Shown here piece after piece: positions 8,077-17,051 of a stretch of DNA of 64,000 nucleotides (position 1 is its first letter; each line of letters opens with the position of its first letter). The stretch lies in contig NZ_KB290705.1 of assembly GCF_000318095.2 (NCBI RefSeq), positions 59,369-123,368 of the forward strand. Reading direction: 5' to 3'. A program made the translations under genes and the position numbers. Origin of the DNA: Alloprevotella sp. oral taxon 473 str. F0040 (GTDB lineage Bacteria; Bacteroidota; Bacteroidia; Bacteroidales; Bacteroidaceae). Below the pieces are notes generated by a model, which was given only the letters and a program-made list of their open reading frames with translations, ran no database searches and was not told where the DNA came from.

Positions 8077-9123
8077 TCACCAATAAGGTGCAAGGAAGGA
8101 GGCAACTCTTTGGGTGTATTCCACTCGATGATCATGATAACTGTCGGCATGCCCAGAATGCGGAGCAACCCAAATAGATTTTGGCTGAGGTTTAGCTGCA
8201 TACAACTTATAAACCATCGCGGTGGGTACAAAGGTGTCTACGCCACCATGAATGAAAAGCATGGGTTGTCGGCAACGGCTCACAGACTTCTGGGCATCGG
8301 CTTCGCGAAACGACCAGCCGTAATGCCATTTGCTGAGCACACTTGTGATGTGCATCAGCGGAAAAGCAGGGAGATGATAGCGATGCGCTAGTTCGCTCTG
8401 GAATATGTCCCACGCAGAAGTATAACCGCAATCTTCGACATAAGCGCAAATAGGAGGAAGACTGTCTGTGCCACTTAGCATCATCGTTGTGGCAGCTCCC
8501 ATGGAGATGCCATGCACCACCAAGTGAGGAGAAGGACTCTGAGAGGGTTTAGAAGAGGTGAGCGCAGAAAGTGAGGCAGAAGAGTCTGATTTCAAACCAT
8601 TACCAAAGATTTCTGACACCTTCCAAGCCCATTGTCGCACATCCAATCGGTCGTTCCACCCCATACCAATGCTTTTTCCAGCAGTCTTGCCATGATAGCG
8701 CAAATCGGGCATCACCACATTCGCCCCCAAATCGTGGTGATAAAGATAGGCTATGTGGAGCATACGCAAGGCTGCATCCTGATAGCCGTGGACCAACAAG
8801 GCTACACGCTGAGTGGGCTTTGCGGCAGGAAGATAATAACCATGTAGCTGTGTGCCATCGGGTGCGAGAACTACAGTGTCACGCAGGGCATGATGAGCCT
8901 GCAAACTGTCTACCCACGGCCGAATATGCGGATAAAGACGGAGCATTGTGTCAAGAGCCACCTGTGTCTCACGATAAGAACTTGGCACGGGACGCAGAGA
9001 TGTTTTGAGCATAAACTCACCTACACCCCACAAAAGCACAAGAAGGCTCAAAACACCCCCTATTATCAATTTCCAAGCTCGCAAGGTGGTCACCTTGTAT
9101 GGCTGTGATTTAGATGAAATCAT
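8077..9123 (-). CDS. Membrane-anchored alpha/beta hydrolase
   Basis: A 348-aa serine hydrolase. An N-terminal hydrophobic segment (LIIGGVLSLLVLLWGVGEF, about residues 20-38) is an uncleaved anchor. The fold shows LLVHGY (oxyanion region), a nucleophile elbow GISMG, FIHGGVDTFVP carrying the likely acid Asp, and PHSGHADS with the likely His. It resembles the YqkD/Bem46-like exported hydrolases; the substrate is unknown. Between SEIF and the nucleophile strand there is a Ser/Lys/Pro-rich insert of roughly 25 residues (SDSSASLSALTSSKPSQSPS), one of several such inserts in enzymes of this window. Confidence 0.85.
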   Translation of the reverse strand: MISSKSQPYKVTTLRAWKLIIGGVLSLLVLLWGVGEFMLKTSLRPVPSSYRETQVALDTMLRLYPHIRPWVDSLQAHHALRDTVVLAPDGTQLHGYYLPAAKPTQRVALLVHGYQDAALRMLHIAYLYHHDLGANVVMPDLRYHGKTAGKSIGMGWNDRLDVRQWAWKVSEIFGNGLKSDSSASLSALTSSKPSQSPSPHLVVHGISMGAATTMMLSGTDSLPPICAYVEDCGYTSAWDIFQSELAHRYHLPAFPLMHITSVLSKWHYGWSFREADAQKSVSRCRQPMLFIHGGVDTFVPTAMVYKLYAAKPQPKSIWVAPHSGHADSYHDHRVEYTQRVASFLAPYW

Positions 9124-9325
9124 GGCAAACAGACGTAAGAAACCAGAAAGAGTTAGTACGATCCTCAGAGAGGACTATAAAGAGGCTCCCTCCCCTGAAA
9201 AGTGTTTTCAAGAGAGGGAGATAAAGAAGTGGCCATTCACATATCATCATCTGCATAGCTATAAATCACCAAATGGTCTTAAGCTACAGAGACATGGTAA
9301 AGGCTCGAAAATTCTTGGGCAAGAA

Positions 9326-9724
9326 TTACTTGCGCTTGAGGTCGTACTTCAAGCCAGAAGCGGAAGGTGCGAGGGTAGAGTCTGCAGATGCAGAAAGAAC
9401 GCTGTCACCATTGTTAGCGAAGAAACGCACGTCATTCTCAGAAATGATGAGCTTGTAACCCTTCTTTTCACCAGCGGTTACTTCTTCGTACATACCAGTA
9501 GATACAGTGCTGTCCTCAGCGAGAGTGAAACCCTTGGTGCTATCTTGAGCAAGAGCAAGCTTCACAGCCATTTCACCACCATCAGCGTTGGGGAATTGAC
9601 CTTCGAACACGAGTGAATCAGCAGTTTGTGCAGTGAGAGAGTCACCAGCTTGCTCAGATTGAGCCTTGTTGCCGCAAGCCATCAATGAGAGGCAAGCAGC
9701 TGCGAAAAAGAGAACTTTTTTCAT
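9326..9724 (-). CDS. NlpE-like lipoprotein
   Basis: 132 aa with a lipobox: MKKVLFFAAACLSLMAC, so Cys17 should be lipidated and the protein anchored to a membrane. The mature part is acidic and Ser/Thr-rich at first, then a small beta-barrel-like domain (FEGQFPNADGGEMAVKLALA ... GYKLIISENDVRFFANNGD) that resembles the NlpE N-terminal domain. In enterobacteria NlpE signals envelope stress; that role is not established for Bacteroidetes homologues. The domain assignment rests on pattern only. Confidence 0.75.
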   Translation of the reverse strand: MKKVLFFAAACLSLMACGNKAQSEQAGDSLTAQTADSLVFEGQFPNADGGEMAVKLALAQDSTKGFTLAEDSTVSTGMYEEVTAGEKKGYKLIISENDVRFFANNGDSVLSASADSTLAPSASGLKYDLKRK

Positions 9725-9872
9725 TGTAAGTGATTGTATTGAGTATTTTGTGTGATGTTCTTGTCACTGCTCCTCAGAAAATGGGCTTCTTTCTTGGAAG
9801 AAAGATGCCTCGACGTATACTGAGATTTCTAAACAGCAGGAAAAAACGAGAAATAGCTGTGTTGTTTGCGAG

Positions 9873-9880
9873 CAAAGGTA
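9873..9880 (-). promoter_or_regulatory. Possible -7 box for the lipoprotein gene
   Basis: TACCTTTG on the minus strand fits TAnnTTTG; no good -33 element. The leader would be about 140 nt. Confidence 0.45.
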
Positions 9881-10009
9881 TACACTTTTATAGACTCCAT
9901 GCACATACATAATCTTAAAAATACCAAACAACACGATAAAATGAGCATTATCCCTTCTTTTAGGTCTGAGAAATCCAACTAGACACGGCAGATTCCTCAG
10001 ATTTCTTTG

Positions 10010-10017
10010 TATCTTTG
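10010..10017 (+). promoter_or_regulatory. Possible -7 box for the LOG-family gene
   Basis: TATCTTTG fits TAnnTTTG; -33 element not clear. The leader would be about 165 nt. Confidence 0.4.
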
Positions 10018-10183
10018 CTCTATGTTTTGCCAAATGCTTAGGATTTTAGACGGAAACTCTCCTATATTTTTACCACCTTCTTCCTGGAGTGCTCCCATAG
10101 TATAAAACCTATAGCTCTAAAAATCAAGGAGCAACCACTGAAGCTAGCGTGCAAAACATACCTCATTCTCATATCTATTCTCT

Positions 10184-10723
10184 ATGCAATATATTGGAGT
10201 CTTCCTATCTTCTCATGATAATGTGCCTACGTCTTTCCGTAACGCGACGGAAGAGGTGGGAAAATGGATTGGCCAATCTGGACGAACCCTCATTTATGGT
10301 GGTTCGGGGATTGGCATGATGGAGGTGCTTGCTCAGAGTGCCAAACAAGCAGGTGCTAAAATCTATGGCATCGTTCCCCAATTTGTAGTGAACCGCAATG
10401 TGGTCAGCGACACCCTTGACGTGGAAATCCGCACTGCTGGCCTAGCCGACCGCAAAACAATCCTTATCGAACGTAGTGATCTCATGATAGCACTGCCTGG
10501 AGGTGTGGGAACACTCGACGAAATCTTCACTCTTTTGGCCGAAATCACCACTGATGGCACCCGCAAACACCTTGCTCTATATAATGTAGATGGATGTTGG
10601 GACATGCTTGTGGCTATGCTTGATCAAATGGTAGAGACCAACTTGGTAGACCTCTCGGTACGTAACAAAGTCCACGTAGTAGAAACTACTGAAGCTCTCG
10701 AATCGCTCTGTCAGTCACTTTAA
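10184..10723 (+). CDS. LOG-family phosphoribohydrolase
   Basis: 179 aa. Members cleave ribose-5-phosphate from nucleoside 5'-monophosphates (the cytokinin-activating LOG reaction in plants). The family motif PGGVGTLDE is at residues 105-113, preceded by the DRK at 89-91 that contributes the Arg-Lys pair. GGSGIGMM at 39-46 is the phosphate-binding Gly loop. Length and motifs match type-I LOG proteins. The physiological substrate in this organism is unknown; AMP-type nucleotides are the usual guess. mutY follows 150 bp downstream on the same strand. Confidence 0.9.
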   Translation: MQYIGVFLSSHDNVPTSFRNATEEVGKWIGQSGRTLIYGGSGIGMMEVLAQSAKQAGAKIYGIVPQFVVNRNVVSDTLDVEIRTAGLADRKTILIERSDLMIALPGGVGTLDEIFTLLAEITTDGTRKHLALYNVDGCWDMLVAMLDQMVETNLVDLSVRNKVHVVETTEALESLCQSL

Positions 10724-10873
10724 CAACCCTCTATGTTTCTCTGGAGGTAGTGGCCAAACTTTACAAAATACGAGCCTGCCACTCTGAGAAAACGCAGACT
10801 GAAAATGCTCCATAGCGTGAAGAATAGTCTGATTCCTACATCTATTCCTACACAAAAACAACGATAAACTACG

Positions 10874-12061
10874 GTGACAGAACACGAAAAGACGCTTCCT
10901 CCCCACCCTTTCTCACAACGCCTTCTAGATTGGTATGATGAATTCGGTCGCGAACTGCCTTGGCGCAACACTCGCGACCCTTATCGCATCTGGATCTCGG
11001 AGATTATTCTCCAGCAGACTCGCGTAGCACAAGGATATGACTACTATCTGCGCTTCATCGAACGCTTTCCCACCGTAGAAATTCTCGCAGCCGCATCGCA
11101 AGATGAGGTGATGCGCCAATGGGAAGGGCTTGGATATTATTCGCGCGCTCGCAATCTTCACACTGCCGCCCAGCAGATTGTGGAGCAAGGTGGCTTTCCC
11201 ACGGACTATGAAGGGGTGAGAAACCTGAAAGGGGTAGGTGACTATACTGCAGCTGCCATCTGCTCTTTTGCCTATGATCTCCCAACGGCTGTGGTCGATG
11301 GCAATGTTTATCGCGTGCTTTCGCGAGTTTTTGACATAGACACTCCCATCGATAGTACCGCAGGGAAGAAAGAGTTTGGTGCGCTAGCTCAAGAACTTAT
11401 GGTTTCTCAACGAGCAGCCGACTACAACCAAGCAATTATGGATTTCGGAGCCTTGCAGTGCACCCCGCGCAGTCCGCAGTGTTTGCTCTGTCCTATGAAC
11501 GAAGACTGTGCTGCCCTCGCAGAAGGTACAGTGGAATCACTGCCTCTAAAAGCAAAAAAAATAGCGATTTCTCATCGCTACTTTGTCTACATTTGGCTAT
11601 TGGAAGGAGAAGCCAATGAGAATGATGGAGACACAAAAGCAGCTCTAGACTCATCACACTTGACTACAGGCTGTGCAACTCATCACTCTCCGACTTTTGT
11701 TCATCCTCTTCACACTTGGATTCACCGCCGAGGGAAGGGCGACATATGGCAAGGGCTTTACGAACCACTTTTATTGGAGTTTCCCACGCCTCCCACTATA
11801 GCAGAAGTGCTGCAACATCCGACTTTGCAGCCGTTCCTTTCGGAACAGTCTACGCTACAATCGGTGGTGACCGGTTTGACACACCAACTGACCCACCGCA
11901 AACTCCACGCTGATGGTTACATACTACGGGGGGATTTCGCAAATGCCTTCGACACTCACCCCGAACTCACAGATGATTTCATCCGTATCTCATGGACAGA
12001 GCGTGAAAACTACGCATTCCCTCGTCTCGTACATCTAATAATGGAGCGTTTCCCAGCTTGA
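10874..12061 (+). CDS. mutY: A/G-specific adenine DNA glycosylase MutY
   Basis: Removes adenine mispaired with 8-oxoguanine. The start is GTG at 10874. Catalytic residues are E43 (SEIILQQTR) and D142 (VDGNVYRVLSR). The helix-hairpin-helix is LKGVGDYTA. The 4Fe-4S ligands are C196, C203, C206 and C212 in the expected C-x6-C-x2-C-x5-C spacing. A NUDIX-like C-terminal domain begins near SHRYFVYIWLLEGE. It carries an unusual polar insert (about residues 245-275, ENDGDTKAALDSSHLTTG) between its first strand and the WIHRRGKGDIWQGLYE block. The stop codon lies inside the loop of the downstream terminator. Confidence 0.94.
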   Translation: MTEHEKTLPPHPFSQRLLDWYDEFGRELPWRNTRDPYRIWISEIILQQTRVAQGYDYYLRFIERFPTVEILAAASQDEVMRQWEGLGYYSRARNLHTAAQQIVEQGGFPTDYEGVRNLKGVGDYTAAAICSFAYDLPTAVVDGNVYRVLSRVFDIDTPIDSTAGKKEFGALAQELMVSQRAADYNQAIMDFGALQCTPRSPQCLLCPMNEDCAALAEGTVESLPLKAKKIAISHRYFVYIWLLEGEANENDGDTKAALDSSHLTTGCATHHSPTFVHPLHTWIHRRGKGDIWQGLYEPLLLEFPTPPTIAEVLQHPTLQPFLSEQSTLQSVVTGLTHQLTHRKLHADGYILRGDFANAFDTHPELTDDFIRISWTERENYAFPRLVHLIMERFPA

Positions 12062-12090
12062 AAAGTTAGGAAACGCTCCATTTCTTCATT
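12040..12090 (+). terminator. Terminator overlapping the end of mutY
   Basis: 14-bp perfect stem (12040-12053 and 12069-12082), then T-rich atttcttcattt. The left arm encodes the last residues of MutY. Confidence 0.75.
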
Positions 12091-12151
12091 TAATATCAGA
12101 GGACGTGAGATTCTTCACTTAGGATTTTCTCTCCTTAAATCTACGCTCACA

Positions 12152-12670
12152 CTATACCAAATCTACAAAAATTTCCTCCGTAGTCTTACGTTTTCGGCCT
12201 GTATCTTGGTGTTTCTCTCCAGGATAACCTATAGGAGTCATCGCTACTGGCTGCCATTCCTCAGACAAGTTCAAGAGTTCAGCACAGGCTTTTGTATCAA
12301 AGTTGCAAATCCAGCAAGTACCGAGACCTTCTTCTGCGGCAGCCAAGCACAAATGCTCCACTGCGATGGCCAAATCAATGTCGCCATGAGCATGATTATC
12401 GGCAGGGCGCACCCAGTTTTCTGCCACATTCTTCACAGCAACAAAGAGAGCTGGGGCAGTGGATAGCCAAGGACGAGGATAAGTTTGGAAGAGCTGTGAC
12501 AACAGCTCTGGATTAGTGACATAAAAGAACCGCCATGGCTGCTTGTTACAGGCAGAAGGCGCAAGTCGAACGGCTTCTTTGATGCGATCTATGGCTTCTG
12601 CTGTGGGAAGTGTGGGCAGATAATCACGCACCGACGCACGTGTATTGCAAAGCATTAGAAAGTTATTCAT
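12152..12670 (-). CDS. Nitroreductase family protein
   Basis: 172-aa flavoprotein of the NfsA/FRP fold. The N-terminal TRASVRDYLP is the FMN-phosphate-binding RxSxRxF-type motif, followed by LAPSACNKQPWRFFYV, a signature of the family. A second FMN contact is EEGLGTCWICNFD, and the C-terminus PIGYPGE is also typical. It reduces nitro compounds, quinones or flavins with NAD(P)H; the substrate is unknown. The gene is 14 bp downstream of the GNAT gene on the same strand, so the two are probably co-transcribed. Confidence 0.88.
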   Translation of the reverse strand: MNNFLMLCNTRASVRDYLPTLPTAEAIDRIKEAVRLAPSACNKQPWRFFYVTNPELLSQLFQTYPRPWLSTAPALFVAVKNVAENWVRPADNHAHGDIDLAIAVEHLCLAAAEEGLGTCWICNFDTKACAELLNLSEEWQPVAMTPIGYPGEKHQDTGRKRKTTEEIFVDLV

Positions 12671-12684
12671 GACTCGTCAAAAAA

Positions 12685-13254
12685 TTAAATGTGTTCCATG
12701 CGATAAAAGTTCACTCCAAAAGCATTAACACGCCCTTCGGCACGGAAACCGCTACGTTCATATAAGGCTTTTGCTCTAGGATTCTCAGGATCAACCAAGA
12801 GGGTGGCCAACATCTGCTGATCTTTGGCACGATTTACCACTCGCTCCAAAAGACTCTGAGCAATGCCGCGCCCACGATAGTCTGGATGCACAGCAAGAGA
12901 GTCAATGTAAAGTTCACCAGCTCTCGTCTCGTCCTCCATAGCTGCTATTTCTTCTGGCGTGAAAAAAGGCAATTGATTGAAGGTGCGCTCACGAAATTCT
13001 CGAAAGTTCTCCCCTTCATAACTGAGTAGCATGGCCACAGGGTGGCCGTTATGCTCTGCAATCTCAGCATGTTGGTAACTATATAACACTCTGGTTTGTT
13101 GCACCACGGGCACTACTACATCGACCGACTGCTGCTGTTCGGCTGTAAGAGGTTGTTCCAGATCTATTATGTGGAAGGCTGCCATTACAAATCTGGCTAT
13201 AAAATCTGCATCTTCAAGATTTGCAGGACGGAATGTAATATTTACTGTAGACAT
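12685..13254 (-). CDS. GNAT-family N-acetyltransferase
   Basis: 189 aa. Motif A of the GNAT fold is clear: LAVHPDYRGRGIAQSLLERV, containing the R/Q-x-x-G-x-G/A acetyl-CoA pyrophosphate loop, followed by LLVDPENPRAKALYERSGFR. The acyl acceptor cannot be predicted. It is probably the first gene of a two-gene unit with the nitroreductase. Confidence 0.88.
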   Translation of the reverse strand: MSTVNITFRPANLEDADFIARFVMAAFHIIDLEQPLTAEQQQSVDVVVPVVQQTRVLYSYQHAEIAEHNGHPVAMLLSYEGENFREFRERTFNQLPFFTPEEIAAMEDETRAGELYIDSLAVHPDYRGRGIAQSLLERVVNRAKDQQMLATLLVDPENPRAKALYERSGFRAEGRVNAFGVNFYRMEHI

Positions 13255-13734
13255 TGATGGATGATTTATGACGGAAAACGACTGATAAAAATGAGAAGAC
13301 TAGGGATAAAAAGAGAATCAAGGAGAGAACATACTTCATGACACAGCCGAATAATAAAGAATGTGTTCTCCCTTATTGCTATAATGATGATAGAGCTTCA
13401 GAAAAGGTTTATTGGAAGAACCAATGGGAAAAACACACGATACACAACTATTTTCTCTGTAGAAATGGCGGCATCGGTGGAGAACTATCTTCAAGCTCTC
13501 CCTAAGTTGTAAACAATATCTCAGAGATTTCTCAGAAAAACTCGGACTTTTTCTAAATTATCTCCGAGTTTTTCCAGACACTCTCAGAGAGCTTTGGAGA
13601 AATCTCCAAGAAATCTATTGATACGCCAGAGATTTGCCTCTTAAACATCAATTCGCATCCTTGAAAATCCTATACAACGGACTACAACTCCTCTATCTTA
13701 ACTACACATTACGCACAGACTGCTAAAACTCTCC
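13255..13734. other. Intergenic region with a 21-bp repeat array
   Basis: 480 bp without a gene. The main feature is the five-unit repeat array at 13518-13622. Confidence 0.6.
13518..13622. repeat. 21-bp tandem repeat array, family 1 (five units)
   Basis: Five units of exactly 21 bp start at 13518, 13539, 13560, 13581 and 13602, with cores such as atctcagagattt, aactcggactttt and atctccgagtttt. The units are degenerate but in register, and match the arrays at 5530 and 28950. Confidence 0.8.
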
Positions 13735-14199
13735 TTACAAATCTTCGTAACGAGGGATTTCAGAGAGAAACTCCACGCGATGGTTTACATAATCTATTCG
13801 ACAACAGAAATGCTGTAAACCATTGCTCACAATGAGATAATCGGCACGGAGCACACTATTGTAGCTTTGCACTTGAGTGAACACAGCCTCGGTGATTGCT
13901 ACCTGTGGAGCTTTGTATTCAACAATAAGACGGGGCATGCCACCTTCTCGAGCGTAGAGCACTGTATCGCAACGTCTAGACACACCTCCTACGTTTATTC
14001 CAATCTCATTAGCGAGAAGACCTTGAGGATACCCTCTTTCAGCCACTAAAAAAGCCACGAAATGCTGGCGCACCCATTCTTCGGCTGTAAGTGTCACAAA
14101 GCGTTTCCGCAATTCGTCATAGACTTGCGGTCTGCCATCGGCACTCTTGCGCAAACGCAAAGCTGGAGTGGGGAGGTTTAAGGGAGGAAAAGAAAGCAT
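13735..14199 (-). CDS. HsdR-N-like PD-(D/E)xK protein
   Basis: 154 aa from MLSFPPLNL. It matches the type I restriction enzyme R-subunit N-terminal domain (HSDR_N_2) but stands alone, without helicase or M/S subunits. Nuclease-fold residues are visible: E65 (LLANEIGI), D78 (RRCDTVLY) and E94-x-K96 (VEYKAP), giving E...D...ExK. YDELRKRFVTLTAEEWVRQ is typical of the stand-alone Bacteroidetes form. It may be a nuclease or a DNA-binding remnant; the role is unproven. An in-frame ATG at 14271 would add an unlikely hydrophobic extension. Confidence 0.8.
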   Translation of the reverse strand: MLSFPPLNLPTPALRLRKSADGRPQVYDELRKRFVTLTAEEWVRQHFVAFLVAERGYPQGLLANEIGINVGGVSRRCDTVLYAREGGMPRLIVEYKAPQVAITEAVFTQVQSYNSVLRADYLIVSNGLQHFCCRIDYVNHRVEFLSEIPRYEDL

Positions 14200-14577
14200 C
14201 AAGACTCTAATTATGTCGAAGGTGTAGAAGTATCCTATCAAGAAGTTGGCAAAGCTAATAGATGAAAACAAGCCACTCCCATCACATTAATAGTAAATTA
14301 AAGACATTGGCTTACTTTACCTATTATATAAGCTTACGATACTATTATAGTTCTATGCTACTTAAGCAACCATAATCATAGGCTACTCGAGCTACAACTA
14401 TGAAGGCCACGTTGCATTGCTCAGGGGGCTTTTACTAATGCGACTAAAGATTCACACTATTTCCAACTGATACAACTACAAAGATACGCATTTCTCTAGG
14501 AATTACTCCTTCAAACCGAACGGGAGAAATGGTTTTTACCTCCCAGCATTCTTCTTTCATCTGCATGAAGAACCGAT
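14200..14577. other. Intergenic region with a weak 22-25-bp periodicity
   Basis: No gene. Between 14310 and 14406, gcttac/gctact recurs at 14310, 14332, 14357 and 14382 (spacings 22, 25, 25). This may be a highly degenerate relative of the other arrays, but the case is weak. Confidence 0.35.
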
Positions 14578-15108
14578 TTATTTGCTAGAAGGGGAGAAAA
14601 CTTCAAACGTGCCATCGTCATAAAACACGCGAATCTCCTTAATCTTACGTATCTTTTTGTCCATTAAATTCGCGGCTTCTAACATTCCCCCATATTGTTG
14701 GGCTAGAACAGATCCTTCTCTGCGTATTCCGCGGGCGTTTCCCCCCATCATAGAGGCATGCATTCCAGCATTCCCAGCTGTTACTCCTACACTAACACCA
14801 GGCATCTCCTCGCCAAAGAGAGTTGTTTCAGGGAGTAGAGTCGCAGATTTACCATTTCCTTCTACGTCCTCCACCGTTTCCTCCCTTTTTCCATCGAGTG
14901 ATAGCAGCATTTCTCCCTCCCCAAACATCAACCAATTGGTATCTATCTCGGGAAAAGCTTTATGAATGGCTTGAACATGCTTATTGGTCGGGTTAGTACG
15001 CCCAGTAAAAATACTAGATATTGTGGCAGGCGCAACTCCTAACTGAGCTGCAAAGTTTTGTTGACTCAGACCATAGTGGTCCATAATTTGACGTATTCTT
15101 TCTTGCAT
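14578..15108 (-). CDS. XRE-family helix-turn-helix regulator
   Basis: 176 aa from MQERIRQIM. An N-terminal HTH spans about residues 3-55: LSQQNFAAQLGVAPATISSI with GRTNPT in the position after the recognition helix. It is followed by DTNWLMFGEGEM, a typical Bacteroidales CI-like end of the HTH domain. The middle is Gly/Met/Ala-rich and low complexity, and the C-terminus (IRKIKEIRVFYDDGTFEVF) is a conserved short tail of this family. Target genes are unknown. A palindrome 20 bp upstream of the ATG could be its own operator. An upstream in-frame ATG at 15201 is rejected because the HTH starts at MQER. Confidence 0.82.
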   Translation of the reverse strand: MQERIRQIMDHYGLSQQNFAAQLGVAPATISSIFTGRTNPTNKHVQAIHKAFPEIDTNWLMFGEGEMLLSLDGKREETVEDVEGNGKSATLLPETTLFGEEMPGVSVGVTAGNAGMHASMMGGNARGIRREGSVLAQQYGGMLEAANLMDKKIRKIKEIRVFYDDGTFEVFSPSSK

Positions 15109-15127
15109 TACGATAGTCTGAAAAGTA

Positions 15128-15140
15128 GTTCCTAAGGAAC
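15128..15140. promoter_or_regulatory. Palindrome upstream of the XRE regulator, possible operator
   Basis: GTTCCTAAGGAAC is a perfect 5-bp dyad with a 3-bp centre, 19 bp upstream of the regulator ATG. Autoregulation is inferred from position only. Confidence 0.4.
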
Positions 15141-16310
15141 AATGAAAGAAGGCAAAAACAGCGATATAAAATCGCATGTATTTCAGCTCGTAAAAGAGCA
15201 TTTTCTGACTCTATAATAAGAAAACTCTAAGAGAAACACTAATGAGCAATTGGTACAACTCAACGAAGTAAGAGAGACTGTAGGACTGTCATTACACATG
15301 CACTTAACCTTGTTCGACAAAGAGTCAACAAAGAGTAAGATTTCTCCTATGTCTGCTTCTTTCCTTGAGGGACTCGTACAGAGGATGTCACAGCTGCTTC
15401 ACCGAGTATAGGAAATATACAACTCAATATACACAAATCCTTCCGAAAGACGAGCTTAAGAAAACAGATTACTTGCGACTGAATCGCAACTTACAGACTA
15501 TTGAATTCAAGCATTTCAGGGATGGTTGATCTCCTTGTCTGAACAGCACAGAAGAAGTCACCAACACGTTTGCTTCCTCTCTTAGAGCTTTTACTTAGCC
15601 ACTACAAAGGTAGTGATAAAAAATCAGACAAACAACATTCTAAATACAAATATCAAAATCAAAACACCATCACATTTCAAAACACAAATATAAATATCCA
15701 AATCAACAGTACATGAAAAGCTCTTCACATTTACATATCACAGTCTAAAAGAACTATTGTACATCTATAAAAAACAATAGTACACAACCGCATAAACACT
15801 GGCTTTCAAACAGATATAAGAAGATCTAACGACTTTACAGCTACATACGACAAACATCTACCTACACACAGCCAACAAACAAGGACAACACACCAACAAA
15901 CACAACATAGAAATCTGGTTTACAACGAATTAAAAGACAAAAAGTTGGATTGCATAATAATAGATTTAGATTTCACAATTCAAGAAGTAAGACTACAAAC
16001 ACAAACTCAACAAAGGGTTTACAGGATGTAAATCATGCCTAATAAGAGAACTATGAGATACATTTTTAAATCACATTGTAACACACCACAAAACTCAAGC
16101 AATAAAATAGAATGCAAACAAAACCCAACTCTAAATCTCGAAATATTGAGAAAAGGCCATTTGTACGAATTTTAGCTCATTCCCACACCTTATCCTAATT
16201 ATCGGAATTTACGCGATTCTCAGAGCTTACAAATCCATCTATTCTACTATAAAACAAAAGGTTATACACATTTTCTGTATCTCAATCCAAGAACGTTCTA
16301 GCACAAAAAA

Positions 16311-16374
16311 CAAGGTTTTTCACTCCCTAAAACGTGATTTTTCACCTCAACATCCTGGTTTTACTCGTAAAAAT
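16311..16374. repeat. Short 21-22-bp repeat array, family 2
   Basis: Three units start at 16311 (22 bp), 16333 (21 bp) and 16354 (21 bp), sharing (g/t)g(g/a)tttttcac or ggttttac cores. Degenerate. Confidence 0.5.
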
Positions 16375-16873
16375 AGGAACTTTGAAGGCAAATTTACGCT
16401 AGATCATGCTATTTCTACTACATTTTCACCACTCTCCCCCATTCTCACTACATCCCCTCCATATTTCTCTTTACTTTTCCACAGTCTTCAGAGTACTAAA
16501 TCGGAAATTCGCAAACAGAAGCCCAAAAGGTCTCGCAAAAAATCACACCTACTAGAAAATACCTTCAAGAACAGTTTATACACTTTTCTAGTTGCTTCTT
16601 TAAAACAGGAAGAATGAAGGGCTCTCTTCCTAAAGATACAAAGACACCCTCTAAGACTCCGAATAATTCTTGCAAGGGGAACACCCATCAACCGGAAAAA
16701 CACGCACCACTCTCCTACCCTACAACAACTCACTCCCAAGAGAGAAATGAAAACTCTAAGAAAACTCAGCCACTCTAGGAAGCGAGTTTGTTCATCTCCT
16801 AGATTATAACATCAACCTCCATGACATCACTTCTAAAGCCATTAGTTTTCACATTTACACAAAGCCCAAAAAA

Positions 16874-16914
16874 ATACTTCTCCCTACCATCCTTAAGACA
16901 GCAGGGAGAAGTAT
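16874..16914 (-). terminator. Terminator downstream of holA
   Basis: 12-bp perfect stem (16874-16885 and 16903-16914) followed on the minus strand by six T. It lies 140 bp past the holA stop. Confidence 0.75.
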
Positions 16915-17051
16915 GCAGCAATACTCCAAAGAGAACAAAGCTAAAGATAAAGATCCTGGAGAGTTTTCTTAGACAACCTAAGACAGCCCCTTAAGAACTA
17001 CCAGACGAAATCATAGACTTCAGCAGGTAGAGTAAACGCGATGCAAACAAA

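Larger units (their letters stand above)
9725..10183. other. Divergent intergenic region
   Basis: 459 bp between the lipoprotein gene (minus) and the LOG-family gene (plus). It holds one promoter box for each direction (9873-9880 minus, 10010-10017 plus). I see no other feature. Confidence 0.5.
15109..17051. other. Long AT-rich region without a convincing gene
   Basis: About 1.9 kb. Stops are dense in all frames; the longest open frame (83 codons at 16488-16739, minus) has no family features. The holA terminator (16874-16914) and a short 21-22-bp array (16311-16374) are the only structures I can support. The stretch 15640-16140 is strikingly A/C-rich on the plus strand. Confidence 0.6.

Noticed and set aside
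9005..9616. 203-codon plus-strand frame overlapping the lipoprotein and hydrolase genes
   Set aside because: It lies on the opposite strand of two well-supported genes and has no signal or domain.
13735..14199. Part of a type I restriction locus
   Set aside because: The protein stands alone, without hsdM, hsdS or the helicase part of HsdR; stand-alone copies of this domain are known in Bacteroidetes.
16488..16739. 83-codon minus-strand frame in the gene-free region
   Set aside because: Cys/Arg/Phe-rich composition unlike a real protein, no start context, no neighbours in the same direction.
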